A stretch of 64,000 nt of DNA from Actinokineospora terrae (GCF_900111175.1 NZ_FOGI01000007.1:1-64000), one strand, 5' to 3'; shown: positions 53,755 to 62,368, numbered from the stretch's first letter. Made by a program: numbers and translations. The notes: generated by a model not told the origin, from the letters alone.

Positions 53755-54464
53755 GCCGGGACCCGATCCGGTGCGTACAGCGCGTCGATGTCCACATCGG
53801 ACAGTTCAGCGGCCGCGGTGGTGAGCCGGATCTCGCCGTGCAGCAGGCCGATCACGCGGTCGGCGTGCCTGCGCGCGAGGTCCGGCTGGTGCAGCACGGC
53901 CGCGACGGCCAACCCGTCTCGGTGCGCCAACTCGACCAGCAACTCCATCACCTGGGTCGCGGCAGCGGGGTCGAGCGCGGACACCGGTTCGTCGGCCAGC
54001 AGCACTTCGGCCCCCTGGCACAACGCCCGCGCGACCGCGACTCGCTGCTGCTGCCCGCCCGACAGGGATCCGGCACGGTCTCGCGCCCGGTCGGCGAGCC
54101 CGACGCGGTCCAGGCACGCCATGGCCTTCTCGCGCAGGTCCCTGGGGAACAGCGCCGGGGTGAGCGACCGCGACAACGGCAACCCGGCCAGCCCGCCCGC
54201 GCAGACGTTGTCGATCACGTTGCGCCTGCGCACCAGGTGGATCTGCTGGAACACCATCGCAGCGCGTCCGGAGTGGACGGTGATCTCCCCGGCGTCGGCC
54301 TCGGCCAACCCGACGACACACCGCAACGCCGTCGACTTCCCCGACCCGTTCGCGCCGAGCAACACCACCAACTCGCCCGCCCGGACCTCGAAATCAACCC
54401 CGTTCAACACGGTCCGGTCGCCGAACGATTTCCGCAGCCCTTTCACCGAAAGCGCATTTCTCAC
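53751..54464 (-). CDS. phnC: Phosphonate ABC transporter ATP-binding protein
   Basis: The 237-residue ATPase has Walker A LLGANGSGKSTALRC, the Q loop VFQQIHLVRRRNVIDNV, signature LSGGQQQRVAVARALCQG, Walker B EVLLADEPVSALDP and the switch His in VLHQPDLAR. The NVIDNVCAG segment is typical of PhnC. There is a 270-bp gap to phnD, G/A-rich, without a gene. Confidence 0.93.
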   Translation of the reverse strand: MRNALSVKGLRKSFGDRTVLNGVDFEVRAGELVVLLGANGSGKSTALRCVVGLAEADAGEITVHSGRAAMVFQQIHLVRRRNVIDNVCAGGLAGLPLSRSLTPALFPRDLREKAMACLDRVGLADRARDRAGSLSGGQQQRVAVARALCQGAEVLLADEPVSALDPAAATQVMELLVELAHRDGLAVAAVLHQPDLARRHADRVIGLLHGEIRLTTAAAELSDVDIDALYAPDRVPA

Positions 54465-54734
54465 GACTTCCCACTTTCACCCATCCGGCTGACTTCCCTG
54501 CTGCTGCTCGTCACCCCAGCTCGCTGACCTGCGGATCCCTCCATCCACAACCCCCGACTTGTCCACAGATCGCCCTCACTCCGCCCCTCGCACCCCCCAC
54601 CCCCGGTAGACTGGCCCAGGGACGCCCCCCGGGAGTGGTGGGGGCTGGGCGACCAGTCCAGTGGCGGGAAAAGGCGCTGGAATGGGGCGGAAATGGGACG
54701 GTAATGGTGCGAGAAAAGGGCGGGAAAGGGAGGG

Positions 54735-55628
54735 TTAAACGTCGCCTTCGGTGAGGCCGAGGGTGTCGGCCAGGTCGAAGAGGGGCTGGTAGGTGGACTT
54801 GTCGACCGCGACGAGGGGGCCTGCGGGGTCGACGTCGAGGAACTTGCCGACGGCGGCCACCTCGGCGGGGGTGAGGGAGAGCAGGGCCTTGCGGGCGGCG
54901 GCCTTGAACTCGGGGCTCGCGCTGCCCGCGACGGTGATCGGGTCGTTGGGGATCGGGTCCGACGCCCAGACCTGGCGGAAGCGGGACTCGTCGAAGGTGC
55001 CCGCGGCGCGCGCGGTGGCCAGTTGCTGGGTGTTGATCTCGGCGGCGTCGACCTTGCCGTTGGTGAGGGCCAGCAGGGCCTCGGGGTGCCCGCCCGCGTA
55101 GTCCAGCTTCAGCGCCGACTTGTCCAGGCCGATCTTGGCCAGCGCGGCGCGGGGCAGCGCGTCGCCGGAGGTGGAGCCGGGCTCGGAGAGGGCGAGGGAC
55201 TTGCCGCGCAGGTCGGCCAGCGACTGGGCGGGGGAGTCCTTCGGCACCCAGATCCCGGCCTTGTAGCTGGTCAGCGTGCCCTGCGCGTCACCGAAGGAGG
55301 CCAGCGGCTCGGCGTTGGCGCGGCGGCTGGCGAACACGAACCCGAGCGGGCCGAACTGCGCCAGCTCCAGCTTCCCGTTCTGCATGGCCAGCACCTCGGC
55401 CGAGTAGTCCTGCACGACCTGCAGCTTCACCGGGCAGTTCAGCTCCCGCCGCAGCGCGCCGGTGAGGACCTCGTAGGCGGGGGTCAGCTTGGCCGGGTCC
55501 TCGTAGGGCTCGATGCCGAACCTGACCTCGCCGCCCGGGCAGGACGGTGATCCAGTCGCGGCTTCGTTGCTACCGCAGGCGGTCAGCGCCAGCGCCGCGG
55601 TGGCGATGAGGACAACGATGCGCTTCAT
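54735..55628 (-). CDS. phnD: Phosphonate-binding lipoprotein
   Basis: The 297-residue protein has a lipoprotein signal (LIATAALALTACGSN) and a PhnD-type binding domain (VRFGIEPYEDPAKLTPAYE, QVVQDYSAEVLAMQNGKLEL, SEPGSTSGDALPRAALAKIG). It captures the phosphonate outside the membrane. It overlaps the FAD oxidoreductase gene by 4 bp (ATGA). Confidence 0.93.
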   Translation of the reverse strand: MKRIVVLIATAALALTACGSNEAATGSPSCPGGEVRFGIEPYEDPAKLTPAYEVLTGALRRELNCPVKLQVVQDYSAEVLAMQNGKLELAQFGPLGFVFASRRANAEPLASFGDAQGTLTSYKAGIWVPKDSPAQSLADLRGKSLALSEPGSTSGDALPRAALAKIGLDKSALKLDYAGGHPEALLALTNGKVDAAEINTQQLATARAAGTFDESRFRQVWASDPIPNDPITVAGSASPEFKAAARKALLSLTPAEVAAVGKFLDVDPAGPLVAVDKSTYQPLFDLADTLGLTEGDV

Positions 55629-56740
55629 GGTGCTCCTAGGCTGTCGAGAACGGTGGGGGCGAGGCCGAACGCGGTGGTCATGCCGATCCCGGAGGTCACG
55701 GACACCACGCCGACCCCGGGGGAGGGGGTGGCGATGAGGAACTCGGACCGCTCGGAAGCCGCGTACACCCCGCGCCAGCGGGCGCGGACGGTGAGCCGGT
55801 CGACGCCGAGCAGCCGGGCGGTCTCCCGCAGGACGAGGTCGCCGGTCGGCTCGTCGTCGAACGGGTCGTGGGTGAGGCCGTACCGGTGGGTGTCACCGAT
55901 GACGAGGTCACCGTCGGGTCGCTGGGTGAACATCAGGTTCATGACGACGTCGAGCAGCGCGGGGTCGGCGCGGGTGATCCGCTCCCGCACCGCGGCCGCC
56001 GACGGGCAGGCGGTGAGGCCCGCGTAGCGCAGCATGGAGAGTCCGGAGAGGACGGCGGGGGCGATCTTGATTGAGTCCGGTGTGGACACTTGGAGCATCC
56101 GCAGCAAGCACCGTTGCACGCCTGCGGCCTCGGCGACATCCGGCAGCAGGCGGTCGACATCGTGGCCAACGGCAATCACAACGTTGTCGGCGGTCACGGT
56201 GCCCCTGGTGGTGTGCACGGCGCCCGACTCGACGCCGGTGACCGTTGTGCGCCAACGGAAGTCGACGCCCTGTTCGGCCAACCACGCAGCCAGTGCCGGT
56301 GCCGCCTCGCGGGGGTCGACGCGCAGGTCGAGCGGGAACCACGCGCCGCCGATGACCTCGTCGGAGATCACCGGTAGGTGCGAGCGCACGCCGTTCGCGT
56401 CGAGCAGCCGCACCTGGTCGCCACGGTGCTGGGCGAACTCCGCGAGTACCGCGACCTCGTCCTGCGCGCGTGCCGCGACAACGGTTCCTGCCTCTGACAC
56501 CCAGAAACCCGCCTTCGCGGCCAACGACAGCCACCGCTCCCGCGCCGCGAGCCCGTAGGCGAGGGCGTCGCCGTGCTGGGCGGTCAGGCAGATGTGGCCG
56601 AAGTTGCGGATGGACGCGCCGACCGCGCGTTCGTCGCGGTCGAGCACCACCACCCGCAGGCCGCGGTCGACGGCCTCGGCGGCGTGCGCCAGGCCGACGA
56701 TGCCCGCGCCGACGACGACGAGGTCCGCATGGGTTGTCAT
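55625..56740 (-). CDS. FAD-dependent amine oxidoreductase of phosphonate clusters (TIGR03364/PbfD-like)
   Basis: The 371-residue protein begins with the dinucleotide-binding motif DLVVVGAGIVGLAHAAEAVD and has the DAO-type C-terminal motif FLIATPSPGVGVVSVTSGIG. It belongs to the TIGR03364 group found with phosphonate genes. Characterised relatives (PbfD) oxidise N-alkylated or free 2-aminoethylphosphonate to phosphonoacetaldehyde. Here it stands between phnD and a divergent GntR/phosphonatase pair, which supports that role. Start ATG 56740; a long upstream frame has no ribosome site. Confidence 0.85.
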   Translation of the reverse strand: MTTHADLVVVGAGIVGLAHAAEAVDRGLRVVVLDRDERAVGASIRNFGHICLTAQHGDALAYGLAARERWLSLAAKAGFWVSEAGTVVAARAQDEVAVLAEFAQHRGDQVRLLDANGVRSHLPVISDEVIGGAWFPLDLRVDPREAAPALAAWLAEQGVDFRWRTTVTGVESGAVHTTRGTVTADNVVIAVGHDVDRLLPDVAEAAGVQRCLLRMLQVSTPDSIKIAPAVLSGLSMLRYAGLTACPSAAAVRERITRADPALLDVVMNLMFTQRPDGDLVIGDTHRYGLTHDPFDDEPTGDLVLRETARLLGVDRLTVRARWRGVYAASERSEFLIATPSPGVGVVSVTSGIGMTTAFGLAPTVLDSLGAP

Positions 56741-56789
56741 GGCACAGAAGGTGCGGCCGGGCGGTGGGTGATCGCAAGACCTTCGCGGC

Positions 56790-56805
56790 ACTTGTTTGGA
56801 CAAGT
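56790..56805. promoter_or_regulatory. Candidate GntR operator ACTTGT-N4-ACAAGT
   Basis: The dyad lies midway between the divergent FAD oxidoreductase and gntR genes. A second inverted pair GACTTGAC (56845-56852) and GTCAAGTC (56877-56884) contains the same ACTTG core and overlaps the gntR promoter. Both could bind the local regulator. Confidence 0.5.
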
Positions 56806-56847
56806 TTCCACGTTGTTCATCCAGCTCAAGCCGGATGGCGCGCCGAC

Positions 56848-56878
56848 TTGACAGCGGGTGGTGGGTGACTCGTATGGT
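56848..56878 (+). promoter_or_regulatory. Promoter of the gntR-phnX unit
   Basis: TTGACA (56848-56853) and TATGGT (56873-56878) with a 19-bp spacer form a SigA-type promoter. The start point would fall at about 56885-56886, at the GTG chosen for gntR, implying a leaderless mRNA. Confidence 0.55.
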
Positions 56879-56885
56879 CAAGTCT

Positions 56886-57632
56886 GTGACCCAGCCGCTG
56901 CACCACAGGGTGGCCGACTCGCTGCGTGGCCGGATCAGCCGCGGTCAGCTCGCTGTCGGCGCCGCGTTGCCGTCCGAGGCCCAGTTGTGCGAGGAGTTCG
57001 GTGCCTCGCGCGGAACGGTGCGACAGGCGCTGGCCGCGTTGCGCAACGAGGGGCTCATCGGCGGCGGCCAGGGCAAGCCGCCGGTGGTGCGCCAGGCGGC
57101 GGTGGCGCAGCCGTTCGAGACGTTCCTGTCGTTCACCCGCTGGGCGCGCGAGATGGGGCGGGAACCGGGGCAGCGCACCGTCGAGGTCGCCCGGCGCGGG
57201 GCCAGCCAGGTGGCCGCGGACGTGCTCGGGGTCGACGAGGGCACCCCGGTCATCGAGGTGCTGCGGCTGCGGCTGCTCGACGGCATCCCGACCATGCTGG
57301 AACGCAGCAGCTTCATCGAACCGGTCGGGCGGCTGCTGTTCGACTTCGACCCGGACGGCGGGTCGATCTACGCCCACCTGCTCGACCGCGGCATCGACCT
57401 GCGCGCCGCCCGGCACACCATCGATGCAATCGGTGCGAACGAGACCGACGCGGAGCTGCTGTCGATCCCTGTCGGCGCACCGTTGCTGCGTGAGCGCCGC
57501 CGAGCAACCGACGCCACCGGCGCGCGGGTGGAGTACGCCGACGACCGGTACCGACCCGACCTGGTGACCTTCACCATCGACAACGTGCAGGCGGGCCGGG
57601 TCAGCCCGCACATCCTCAAGGAGACCTCGTGA
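56886..57632 (+). CDS. GntR-family (UTRA) regulator of the phosphonate genes
   Basis: The 248-residue protein has an N-terminal winged helix (residues about 5-70; LPSEAQLCEEFGASRGTVRQ) and a UTRA ligand domain (from about residue 80; VIEVLRLRLLDGIPTMLERSS). It should sense a phosphonate or its product. I prefer GTG 56886 over ATG 56874 because the latter lies inside the -10 element. Its end overlaps the phosphatase gene by 4 bp. Confidence 0.88.
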   Translation: MTQPLHHRVADSLRGRISRGQLAVGAALPSEAQLCEEFGASRGTVRQALAALRNEGLIGGGQGKPPVVRQAAVAQPFETFLSFTRWAREMGREPGQRTVEVARRGASQVAADVLGVDEGTPVIEVLRLRLLDGIPTMLERSSFIEPVGRLLFDFDPDGGSIYAHLLDRGIDLRAARHTIDAIGANETDAELLSIPVGAPLLRERRRATDATGARVEYADDRYRPDLVTFTIDNVQAGRVSPHILKETS

Positions 57633-58303
57633 GCATCGACCTGGTGGCCCTCGACATGGCGGGCACCACCGTCCAGGAAGGCGGCGCCGTCTACCGCGCG
57701 CTCGCCGACGCCGTCGCCGCCGCGTCCGGCTCGCCCGTGCCCGCCGCCGACATCCAGCGCTGGATGGGCGCCGACAAGCGCGAAGCGATCGCCGCCCTGC
57801 TCGCGGGCGCCCCCGCCGAGGTCGACACGGTCTTCGACGACTTCCGCACCCGCCTCGCCGCCGCCTACGAAGCCGAACCCCCCACCGCGCTACCGGGCGT
57901 CGAATCCGCTCTTACCGAACTCCGTGCCCGCGGCATCAAGGTAGCCCTGACAACCGGCTTCTCCCGCGACGTCGCCGAAGACCTCTTGACCCACCTCGGC
58001 TGGAAAATCGGCGGCTGCATCGACGCCCTAGTCACCGCCGACGAGGTAGCCACCGGCCGCCCGGCCCCGTACATGATCTTCCGAGCCATGGAACTCACCG
58101 GCGTCCACTCCACCACCCGAGTCCTCACCGCAGGCGACACGGTGCTGGACCTCAGAGCGGGCACGAACGCCTCAGCCCAGTACGTAATCGGCGTCCTCAC
58201 CGGCTCCCAGGACGCCGAAATCCTAGGCCAGGAACGCCACACCCACCTCCTGTCCTGCGTCTCCGAAATCCCCCTACTCCTCACCCGCAACGGCTCAAAT
58301 TAG
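57629..58303 (+). CDS. Phosphonatase-like HAD hydrolase (PhnX-like)
   Basis: The 224-residue HAD protein has motif I LVALDMAGTTV, a Schiff-base-type Lys in RWMGADKREAI and the motif TADEVATGRPAPYMIFRAM. Phosphonoacetaldehyde hydrolase uses such a Lys to cleave the C-P bond to acetaldehyde and phosphate. It belongs to the shorter 'phosphonatase-like' group (TIGR03351), so the exact substrate may differ. GTG 57629 overlaps gntR (GTGA). Confidence 0.85.
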   Translation: MSIDLVALDMAGTTVQEGGAVYRALADAVAAASGSPVPAADIQRWMGADKREAIAALLAGAPAEVDTVFDDFRTRLAAAYEAEPPTALPGVESALTELRARGIKVALTTGFSRDVAEDLLTHLGWKIGGCIDALVTADEVATGRPAPYMIFRAMELTGVHSTTRVLTAGDTVLDLRAGTNASAQYVIGVLTGSQDAEILGQERHTHLLSCVSEIPLLLTRNGSN

Positions 58304-58368
58304 CCCCGATATCAGCCCTTGCTGATATGCCCAGGTGATCGCGCTACCGATATGAGCGACTGATATCG
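58304..58368. repeat. Cluster of GATATC/CTGATAT half-sites
   Basis: ATATCAGC (58309-58316) and GCTGATAT (58321-58328) form a perfect 8-bp dyad. CGATAT (58348-58353) and ATATCG (58363-58368) form a second. Four such AT-rich half-sites within 61 bp stand out in this GC-rich genome. They may be a terminator or protein-binding sites. Confidence 0.5.
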
Positions 58369-58394
58369 TCCCGCTAGTGCGTCATTTTGAGTAC

Positions 58395-58622
58395 AGCTGA
58401 CGAGGGCCGGGTGGGAATCCCACCCGGCCCCGACGGGTCGCCTGTGGGTACTAGTCGTCAGTCCAGAACCACAGCAACACCCGGATCGCGATGCCAAGGA
58501 GCGTCCAAGGCTGCAACCTTGGGCGCTCCCGGCGCGCACGGACTCGTCTTCGCTGTCCGTCGACCACTCATTCCTCCTAACCATGGGATTTCCCCAACGC
58601 GGCGGGAAGCTCCCGCCGCGAG
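58395..58622 (+). ncRNA. Candidate structured RNA after the phnX-like gene
   Basis: Several strong pairings line up on the plus strand. A 13-bp near-perfect hairpin GGGCCGGGTGGGA...CCC spans 58404-58430. CTGACGA (58397-58403) pairs with TCGTCAG (58455-58461). CTGTGG (58442-58447) with CCACAG (58469-58474) would form a pseudoknot. A 13-bp hairpin with one G-U pair spans 58498-58529, and a 10-bp hairpin CGCGGCGGGA/TCCCGCCGCG spans 58598-58620. No gene with coding bias is visible in 58369-58751. It matches no RNA class that I can name; a remnant of a transposon-end RNA is one alternative. Confidence 0.4.
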
Positions 58623-58696
58623 TTCTCGTGGCAGGACTGAATGATCGATCGACAGCCTATCCCCTCGACTTGGATAGGCTTCGGCGGGTTCTTCGT

Positions 58697-58724
58697 GAAA
58701 ATTTCAGGCAGTCCTGAAAATTTC
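58697..58724 (-). terminator. AT-rich inverted repeat after the kinase gene
   Basis: GAAAATTTCAGG (58697-58708) and CCTGAAAATTTC (58713-58724) pair with one mismatch around CAGT. It lies 28 bp beyond the kinase stop and probably ends that transcript. Confidence 0.6.
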
Positions 58725-58751
58725 ACTCTCCAATTAGCCGTGTAATCGTGG

Positions 58752-60482
58752 CTAAGCGCGGGATCGGCGGGCGGACCAGGCTGTGGCGAGGACGAAGGCC
58801 GAGGCTGCGACAGCGCCTGCTAGGGCGGTGGCTATGGCGTGGGGTTGGGAGGGTTCGTGGGTTGTGATGGCGGTGATGAAGAGCCAGAAGGTGAGGCCGA
58901 AGAGCAGGCCGAGGAAGCCCGCCACGTAAGGGGCGGCGGGGCGGCGGTGGCCTCGGCGGAGGGCGCGCATCTGGGCTTCTATGTTGGCCAGGGCGAAGAG
59001 GGAGAGCAGGAGGCTGCCCGCGCCCATGATGGTGGCCATGGGGTGGGCGGCGGAGCGGAGGGTGAAGGTTTCCGGGTCCGCGTCGCCGAGGGTTATTTCG
59101 GCGGTTACGGCGCCGCCTGCTAGCCAGCGCATGAGGGCTTCGGGTTTGAAGGTGGTCTCGAACGTTCCCTCGGGCGTTGGTGCGATGACCTTGCGGACGC
59201 GGCCGAGCAGGACGTCGGCGGCGCGGAGATCGAAGCGGAGTTCCACGGCTGCGGTAGCGTGGCCCGCGACGGTGATCTGCTTGCTCAGGTCGACTTCGAC
59301 CGTCGTGTTCGCGGGTTGGCCGTTCACCAATAGAGCTGACGGCGGGTGGTTCAGGGTTGCCGGGGACAAGAACGGCAGCACTACCAACGCGATAAGAGCC
59401 GCCGTTGCCACCAGAGCGGGCCACAGGGGTGACGGACCGCGGCGGGACATGAGTTCGCTGGCGGGGCGGAGTTCCTTGCCGCGGAAGTCGCCCATGGTGC
59501 GGGTCGGTTCCGCTGTCATGCCGCGGATGGGGGGTGTGACGACGGTAAGTGCGTCTGGTTGGCGGCTCAGTTGTTGGGAGATCGCGCCGGTGATGCGGGG
59601 GGCCAGGTGGACCGGAACGCCGGAGCGTTCGAGCCAGCCGGCGCCGAAGACGGCGGTGGCGGCGGAGCTGAGGTCGGTGGCGAACGCCTCGACGTCGCGG
59701 TAGCGGTGCTCGGGGTCGCGGGCGATGCTGCGCATGACGACCGTGGCCAGGGGCGCGGGCACCCGCGGGATCGGCGCCGGGTCGTTGAAGATGCGTTGGC
59801 GCATCATGCTCACCGCGCCGCGCGTTCGGTCGTACGGCAGTTCTCCGCACAGCAGTTCGTAGAGGACCGTCCCAGACGAGTAGATGTCCGCGGCCGGTGT
59901 AAGAGCGTTGCCCATCGCTTGTTCCGGTGCGATGTAGGCAGGGGTACCGAGCACCTCGCCCGCGTGCGTCATCATCGTCGCGCCCTCGCTGACCACCTGG
60001 GCGATACCGAAGTCCACGACCTTGAGCACGCCTGCCGACGTAAACAGCAGGTTCTTAGGCTTAACGTCCAGGTGCAGCACCCCGGCCTTATGCGCCGCGT
60101 GCAGCCCACCGAGCATCGCCAGCACTATCGCGCACGACTGCTCACCGGTCAGCCCCGCTCCGTGGAACCTGTCGTAGACAGTGCCGCCGTCGAGCTTCTC
60201 CATCACCAGCAGGTTGTCCGCGCCGGTCTGCACGTAGTCGTACACCGGGACGATGTGCGGGTGGTCCAGGCTGGCCAGCACCCGCGCCTCGCGGTCGAAC
60301 CTGGCGTTGACCGACGGGTCCCCGACCAGGTCCGCGGGCAGCACCTTGATGGCCACCGCGCGGCCGAGCGAGCGGTGGGTGCCCTCGAACACCACGCCCA
60401 TCCCGCCGGAGCCGATCTTGACCCCGACCTCGTACTGCGGGAGCGCGGTGGCGAGTGCCGCCGGGTTGCTCATCCAGGCCAC
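58752..60482 (-). CDS. Membrane Ser/Thr protein kinase with extra C-terminal membrane helices
   Basis: The 576-residue protein has an N-terminal Hanks-type kinase (IGSGGMGVVFEGTH, AIKVLPADL, VLHLDVKPKNLL, VVDFGIAQ, GTPAYIAPEQAMG). The usual HRD is HLD, making it a non-RD kinase. A membrane helix (WPALVATAALIALVVLPFL), a small extracellular beta domain (about residues 380-460) and three further C-terminal membrane helices follow; typical PknB-type kinases lack these. ATG 60482 or 60473 are possible. It overlaps the membrane partner gene upstream by 4-13 bp, so both are co-translated. Confidence 0.9.
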   Translation of the reverse strand: MAWMSNPAALATALPQYEVGVKIGSGGMGVVFEGTHRSLGRAVAIKVLPADLVGDPSVNARFDREARVLASLDHPHIVPVYDYVQTGADNLLVMEKLDGGTVYDRFHGAGLTGEQSCAIVLAMLGGLHAAHKAGVLHLDVKPKNLLFTSAGVLKVVDFGIAQVVSEGATMMTHAGEVLGTPAYIAPEQAMGNALTPAADIYSSGTVLYELLCGELPYDRTRGAVSMMRQRIFNDPAPIPRVPAPLATVVMRSIARDPEHRYRDVEAFATDLSSAATAVFGAGWLERSGVPVHLAPRITGAISQQLSRQPDALTVVTPPIRGMTAEPTRTMGDFRGKELRPASELMSRRGPSPLWPALVATAALIALVVLPFLSPATLNHPPSALLVNGQPANTTVEVDLSKQITVAGHATAAVELRFDLRAADVLLGRVRKVIAPTPEGTFETTFKPEALMRWLAGGAVTAEITLGDADPETFTLRSAAHPMATIMGAGSLLLSLFALANIEAQMRALRRGHRRPAAPYVAGFLGLLFGLTFWLFITAITTHEPSQPHAIATALAGAVAASAFVLATAWSARRSRA

Positions 60483-61312
60483 CTCTTGGTGTTCGGCTGG
60501 GTGTAGTGATCCGTGACGCCCTGGGTGACGGCGCCAGGGTCAACGGCGGGCGGTAGCGCCACCGTCAGGTCGCCGTCCGACGCGGGCGCGACCGGGTGCG
60601 GGGTGAGGAACCCGAGCACCATGGCGATCGCCGACGCGCCGAACACGATCGGGATCTCGATCAGCGGGTCCGGCGGGACCAGCCGCAGCACCGACAGCGA
60701 CACGACCGCCACGATCCCGGTGCCGATGCCCGCGGGCAGGAACCGCAGCGCCCGCCTGATCCGGTTCGGCGAGAGCTTGTGCCTGGCCAGCGCGACCAGC
60801 ACGGTCGCCCAGATCGCCGCCGTCAGCAGCAGCATCACCAGGCCGAACACCCCGTACACCGACCACACCGTGCCGCGCACGTCCGCGACCGTCTCCGCGC
60901 TGCCGAGCACCACGCGGTCGTCCGACAGCAGCTCCACCGATGTCGGCAGCAGCCCGATCGCCTGGCCGTCGAGGTCGCGCACGTCGAGCGGGAACGTCCG
61001 GGTGACCCGGCTGCCCGGCTGCACCTCGAACGGCAGCGTCGTGTCGTAGGCGAAGAACGTCAGCGCTAGCGCGACACCGGAGAGCCGCACCAGGCGGACC
61101 TTCTGCACGCTCTTACCGCGGTTAACGGCTGTTACCGAAACTTCGGCGGCCTTGGCCGGGTCCAGTCGCACCGTACGGTCGGTGATGTCCTGACCGTCCA
61201 GAGTGACCGTCACCGTCAACGGGACGTCCGAATCCTGCGCTGCCGCAGGTGTTGCACCAAACAGCAGGGCTACCGTCACGAGAGCAACCGCGGCGGCGAT
61301 GAGACGTCCCAT
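60470..61312 (-). CDS. Exported membrane protein, partner of the kinase
   Basis: The 280-residue protein has a signal peptide (LIAAAVALVTVALLFGATPAAAQ). An extracellular beta-rich domain (LTVTVTLDGQDITDRTVRL...) and two to three membrane helices (VYGVFGLVMLLLTAAIWATV, FLPAGIGTGIVAVVSLSVL, PIVFGASAIAMVLGFL) follow, then a cytoplasmic tail. The beta domain resembles the extracellular segment of the kinase in length and pattern. Overlap with the kinase gene suggests a complex or a kinase substrate. No family name is known to me. Confidence 0.75.
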   Translation of the reverse strand: MGRLIAAAVALVTVALLFGATPAAAQDSDVPLTVTVTLDGQDITDRTVRLDPAKAAEVSVTAVNRGKSVQKVRLVRLSGVALALTFFAYDTTLPFEVQPGSRVTRTFPLDVRDLDGQAIGLLPTSVELLSDDRVVLGSAETVADVRGTVWSVYGVFGLVMLLLTAAIWATVLVALARHKLSPNRIRRALRFLPAGIGTGIVAVVSLSVLRLVPPDPLIEIPIVFGASAIAMVLGFLTPHPVAPASDGDLTVALPPAVDPGAVTQGVTDHYTQPNTKRWPG

Positions 61313-61420
61313 GGGAAGACTCCCGGTTGAGGCAGGGCTGATCGGGGCGGAATGCTACAGCGGTCCGGGTTCGGGCCGGGGTGTTCCACGAGATCAGGGA
61401 CATGGACAGGGGTACGAGCT

Positions 61421-62368
61421 GTGCGCAGTGTTGGACGCTTAGCGAGCATCACCGTTGCCGCGGCGGCGCTTTTGGTCGCGTTGGCACCGCTCTCATCCGC
61501 CGCGGTCCCGCCACCAGCGGTGTCGCTGAGCATCAGCCCGACCTCCGGCCCCGCGGGCAGCACTTTCACGATCTCGTGGAGCCTCGGCGTCATGGGCCTG
61601 TGCCGCACCCTCACGTTCGCCACGTCGCTCACCACGATCCCCACTGTGGTAACGAATGGCAATATCTCCGGCTCGTTCTCCGTGGTCGTGCCGAGGTCGG
61701 CGAAGCCGACGACCTACTCCATCACCGGCACCTGCAACGGCGACGGCGAGCAGGGGATCACGCGGTTCACCGTCACGGTCCCGACCACGACGACGACCAC
61801 GCCCCCCACGACCAAGCCGACGACCACGACCGTCCCACCTGTGACCACCACCATCCCGCCGGTCACAACGACTACGTCACGTCCGACGGTCACCACAACG
61901 ACAACCGGGCCGACAACAACAACCACCACGCCTGGTGTGACGACAACCGACACGACGTCGACCACTTCGGACACTACGACGACCACCGAGCCGCCTACGA
62001 CAACGACGACCCCCATCGTCGACGAGAAGCCCGTTGACGGTGGCCTGAAGCTCGACCGCAAGAGCGTCCGCCCCGGCGACCCGCTCTCCGCCAAGGGCGC
62101 GGGCTGCACGCCGAGCCAGACGGTCATCCTGACCTCCGGCGGCGAGCAGGTCGGCACCGCTGTGTCCGACTCCGGCGGTGTGTTCACGGCGCGCGTGGAG
62201 TTCCCCAAGATCGTGCCCGGTCGGCACATCGTCACCGCGCACTGCGGCATCCAGCTGACCGGTGCCGTCGACCAGGTCGTCACGAGCGGCAAGGGGGGAA
62301 CCTCGGGCACGTTGGTCGTGCTCGTGTTCTTCGTGCTGGCGGGCGCCGCTCTAATCCGCGTCGCGTAG
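61421..62368 (+). CDS. Secreted Thr-rich wall protein
   Basis: The 315-residue protein has a signal peptide (RLASITVAAAALLVALAPLSSAA) and an Ig-like domain (VSLSISPTSGPAGSTFTISW). A Thr/Pro-rich linker of about 75 residues (TTTT, PPTT runs) resembles a cell-wall spanning spacer. A second beta domain (KLDRKSVRPGDPLSAKGAGC) and a C-terminal membrane helix (VVLVFFVLAGAALIRVA) without sorting motif follow. GTG 61421 places the signal peptide at the N-terminus. It is divergent from the kinase partner gene. Function is unknown, perhaps structural. Confidence 0.82.
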   Translation: MRSVGRLASITVAAAALLVALAPLSSAAVPPPAVSLSISPTSGPAGSTFTISWSLGVMGLCRTLTFATSLTTIPTVVTNGNISGSFSVVVPRSAKPTTYSITGTCNGDGEQGITRFTVTVPTTTTTTPPTTKPTTTTVPPVTTTIPPVTTTTSRPTVTTTTTGPTTTTTTPGVTTTDTTSTTSDTTTTTEPPTTTTTPIVDEKPVDGGLKLDRKSVRPGDPLSAKGAGCTPSQTVILTSGGEQVGTAVSDSGGVFTARVEFPKIVPGRHIVTAHCGIQLTGAVDQVVTSGKGGTSGTLVVLVFFVLAGAALIRVA

